From Acanthochlamys bracteata (lineage: Eukaryota; Streptophyta; Magnoliopsida; Pandanales; Velloziaceae), in the NCBI GenBank assembly GCA_019914995.1, contig CM034137.1, positions 3,967,155 through 4,031,154 on the forward strand: 64,000 nt of DNA, written 5' to 3'. The translations under genes and the position numbers were made by a program. Below are positions 62,092-64,000 of the stretch, in pieces. Position 1 is the stretch's first letter. Each line of letters starts with the position of its first letter. The notes beneath the pieces are model-generated. The model did not search any database. It was given only the letters and a program-made list of their open reading frames with translations, and was not told the origin of the DNA.

Positions 62092-62870
62092 TTAAGCAAG
62101 AGAAATATTCCTAGGATTATTCTCAAAGAGAAAAAGCACTAACAAAGCGACACCAAGGAAGCAAATTAAGTAGACCCAAAACCCCAAGGACTTCCCGGCT
62201 TCTGTTGCCTGACGTCTTTGACGTAAAATATACTTCACAGGTGCAGCAACTGGATACACCAATTGGAGAACAAATCGACGAGCACGATAATAAAACAGCG
62301 AAAACCTTTGCATCCTAATCACGCGATCGTCAATGTATTCTTCGAAAATCTCCAGTTCTTCTTGGGCCACTTTACCTGGACGATCATCTGGATGCACATC
62401 TCTAGCATGTCGTTGAAGTTCGCCGTAGTTCCCGGTGAAATCGCACGATATAATTGCGCACTTACGCAGCTTCGCATTCATGTATTTCATGGCTGCTTTG
62501 GGTGGTCGTTGAATATTAGAGACAGTACCGCCACAGAACGGGCATGTAATTCAGCGCTACGTTTGCGGGCAGCGGCAACGAGTTGCTGGTAACAATTGGT
62601 GTGACGGTCGCCAGAGTCGCATGTAAACGGACGGCACCCTTTGTCGTGGTTAGAACAGATGAGCATTACTGCATTGTGAGGGTGTTCCAAGCACACCGGG
62701 CACTGGACGTCATCCCACGCTGTTGCCGGTAGCTTCGTGCTCGCCGTTGTATTATTGGTTGGTTTCGATTCTGAACGACGACCTTTCATGGTGTTCGAGA
62801 TTTGTTGACGCTGTTCTGGTTGGCCAGAGGGTTTGATCATGGTTTGAAGAACAGAAACAAGAATTTGCAA
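62092..62870 (-). pseudogene. DUF1644 zinc-finger protein gene with one-base frameshift
   Basis: The first frame (62870-62487) holds the start of a DUF1644 domain: DDVQCPVCLEHPHNAV, CSNHDKGCRPFTCD, RHTNCYQQL. The second frame (62490-62092) holds the rest: KYMNAKLRKC, CDFTGNYGELQRHARDVHP, RPGKV, then a transmembrane helix near the C-terminus (FWVYLICFLGVALLVLFLF). The CPFC pair expected between them lies in the second frame, so the two are one gene shifted by one base near 62544-62551. The DUF1644 family in plants is of unknown function and combines RING-like and C2H2-like cysteine patterns. The C-terminal membrane helix is less usual. The break may be a real mutation or a sequencing error; without it the protein would be about 260 aa. 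A TATA box is present upstream. Confidence 0.8.
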
Positions 62871-62993
62871 TTGGAAAACAGATGTAACAAATAATCTCTC
62901 GGTTGCACTCTTTGCTTTCAGTTTGTTGCTTGAAGGTGGTTGAACAAGTGCAACAACTGTTTGTCTTGGGAACCTAACAACGTGTTGGTGTTC

Positions 62994-63003
62994 TTATATA
63001 TAG
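62994..63003 (-). promoter_or_regulatory. TATA box of the DUF1644 locus
   Basis: CTATATATAA on the minus strand, about 125 bases upstream of the first ATG of the frame (62870). Confidence 0.55.
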
Positions 63004-63472
63004 TGCAGATATACGCAAACCGCATCAATAGCAAACCCTAAGTAATTGATTCTTAGGACTCTTAATTAACAGAGTCATGTTGCTCAGTGAGTCTTCTGAT
63101 CAATGTGAGAATCTACTTACAACGTTAATATTTAAAACATATGAAAATTGATTCTTAAATTAATTCTACCCATATCTGTAGTAATATACAAGCCAAAAGA
63201 TTTTTAGAAAGAGGAACTTTCATGATTTGAAATTATCCTAGTGTGAAAGAAACTCTTGAAATTTCAGAAATACCCTCCGCTTTACTAGTTTTTATAAGAT
63301 TCTATTTATTACTGGAATCTTAATCTTAATATATTAAATATCTGTTACTAAATTATTCTAAGTTATTATCTTCCTGGTAGAAGTTTCACATCTTCTCTAA
63401 CTAGTCTCTATCTTTGGGACTCTTATAATAAATTGAAAACAAAACTTTTTCATTTTCTTTTACTTCACTTCC

Positions 63473-63498
63473 TATATATATATATATATATATATATA
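63473..63498. repeat. TA microsatellite
   Basis: Thirteen TA dinucleotides in a row. Confidence 0.9.
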
Positions 63499-63641
63499 CA
63501 AATTATATTTCATCAAAAGTCTATTATTATATTTTAGAATAAATTAGGGTTAAGTTAATTAGTCAATTTCGCATTATAAAGAGTATATTGTTATTTACTT
63601 TAGAATTATTATTTCTAATAGTTTTTGTGTATGCTAATGTT

Positions 63642-64000
63642 CACTACTACAATAATTAGCATTACCGACTGAATTTTACCGACCGAAACTATGTAGTAGG
63701 TAAATTTGTCCAATACCGACTAAATACTAGACGGTCGGTATTTTTTATAATTTTACCGACTAAACGCTAAAATAGTCGGCAATATAAACAAATTACCGAC
63801 CGAGAAACGAGTTAGTCGGTATAGAGTTTGTATATTACCGATAGTATATTGTACCAGTCGGTAGTGGATATACTTTACCGACTACTCACTACTTAGTCGG
63901 TAATGAGTTTATAAAGTTCCGCCTATATATATTTCTAGACGTACGGTGTTGGATATATGTTACCGACTGCGAAGAGATTCAGTCGGTATATGAATATAAA
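63642..64000. mobile_element. Left end of a second CACTA element, runs off the window
   Basis: Begins CACTACTACAATAATTAGCA at 63642, sharing its first ten bases with the element at 50253, followed by dense ATTACCGACTGA, TACCGACC and CGGTCGGTA words to the end of the window. The preceding GTT (63639-63641) would be the target duplication. Confidence 0.8.

Noticed and set aside
62487..62490. ATGA stop-start overlap in the DUF1644 locus taken as translational coupling
   Set aside because: Eukaryotic mRNA rarely couples this way, and the protein halves fit one gene with a one-base shift; kept only as a curiosity.
1..64000. tRNA, rRNA and organelle DNA insertions
   Set aside because: No convincing B-box with matching A-box and stems, and no recognisable chloroplast or mitochondrial gene sequence was seen by eye; a covariance-model scan would be decisive.

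Overview
The window looks like nuclear DNA of a flowering plant, most likely a eudicot. It is AT-rich, its genes are split by GT-AG introns, and it carries Ty1/copia and Ty3/gypsy retrotransposons, CACTA ends, Mutator-type MITEs and plant-only gene families (CLE peptides, GTE bromodomain factors, DUF1644, FAR1-related). I cannot name the species. Most of the 64 kb is transposon-derived, with host genes as islands. Intact genes that I could splice end to end are: (1) a DUF455 ferritin-like protein, minus strand, 4748-7154, five exons, 340 aa; (2) a GTE4-like BET bromodomain protein, minus strand, 22413-24530, four exons, 617 aa; (3) a cytosolic-type GDSL/SGNH esterase, plus strand, 30712-36553, five exons, 246 aa; (4) an intronless CLE peptide precursor, minus strand, 48592-48810, 72 aa. 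A fifth, CLE-like reading frame at 37820-38075 is hidden below the usual ORF size cut-off and has a frame break near its start.

Layout. 1-1083: decayed FAR1/FRS-like gene with in-frame stops. 1130-2170: tandem repeats rich in the palindrome GTGAGCTCAC. 4748-7154: DUF455 gene. 9074-19510: pile of copia remnants, all minus strand. A SIRE-like copia (gag to partial RT) is fused in frame to the RNase H of a second copia, and that second copia is itself split by a roughly 3 kb LTR-like insertion (14825-17885) that contains a MITE. 22413-24530: GTE gene. 25002-26195: a TIR element. 26885-29063: a PIF/Harbinger-like TIR element with TAA target duplication that carries a truncated, intron-bearing 5' half of a TAD3/ADAT3 tRNA adenosine deaminase gene. 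30712-36553: GDSL gene, whose 3.7 kb second intron holds a foldback-like element and a MITE. 37820-38150: CLE-like locus. 41868-42505: a further TIR element candidate. 42560-47533: copia element with two recognisable LTRs, PBS and PPT. 48592-48880: CLE gene. 50253-52855: complete non-autonomous CACTA element with ACA target duplication and a 190-bp tandem array inside. 54292-54629: solo LTR of the 42.5-47.5 kb copia family. 54813-58340: gypsy remnant bordered by GGTCGCTA-type repeats. 62092-62870: DUF1644 gene broken by a one-base frameshift. 63642-64000: left end of another CACTA element running off the window.

The host genes do not form a pathway or operon; each has its own promoter. The clearest themes are transposon nesting, gene-fragment capture, three copies of one Mutator-type MITE family (two with good target duplications), and two CLE-type peptide loci about 10.8 kb apart on the same strand. 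I found no CRISPR array, rRNA or tRNA gene.
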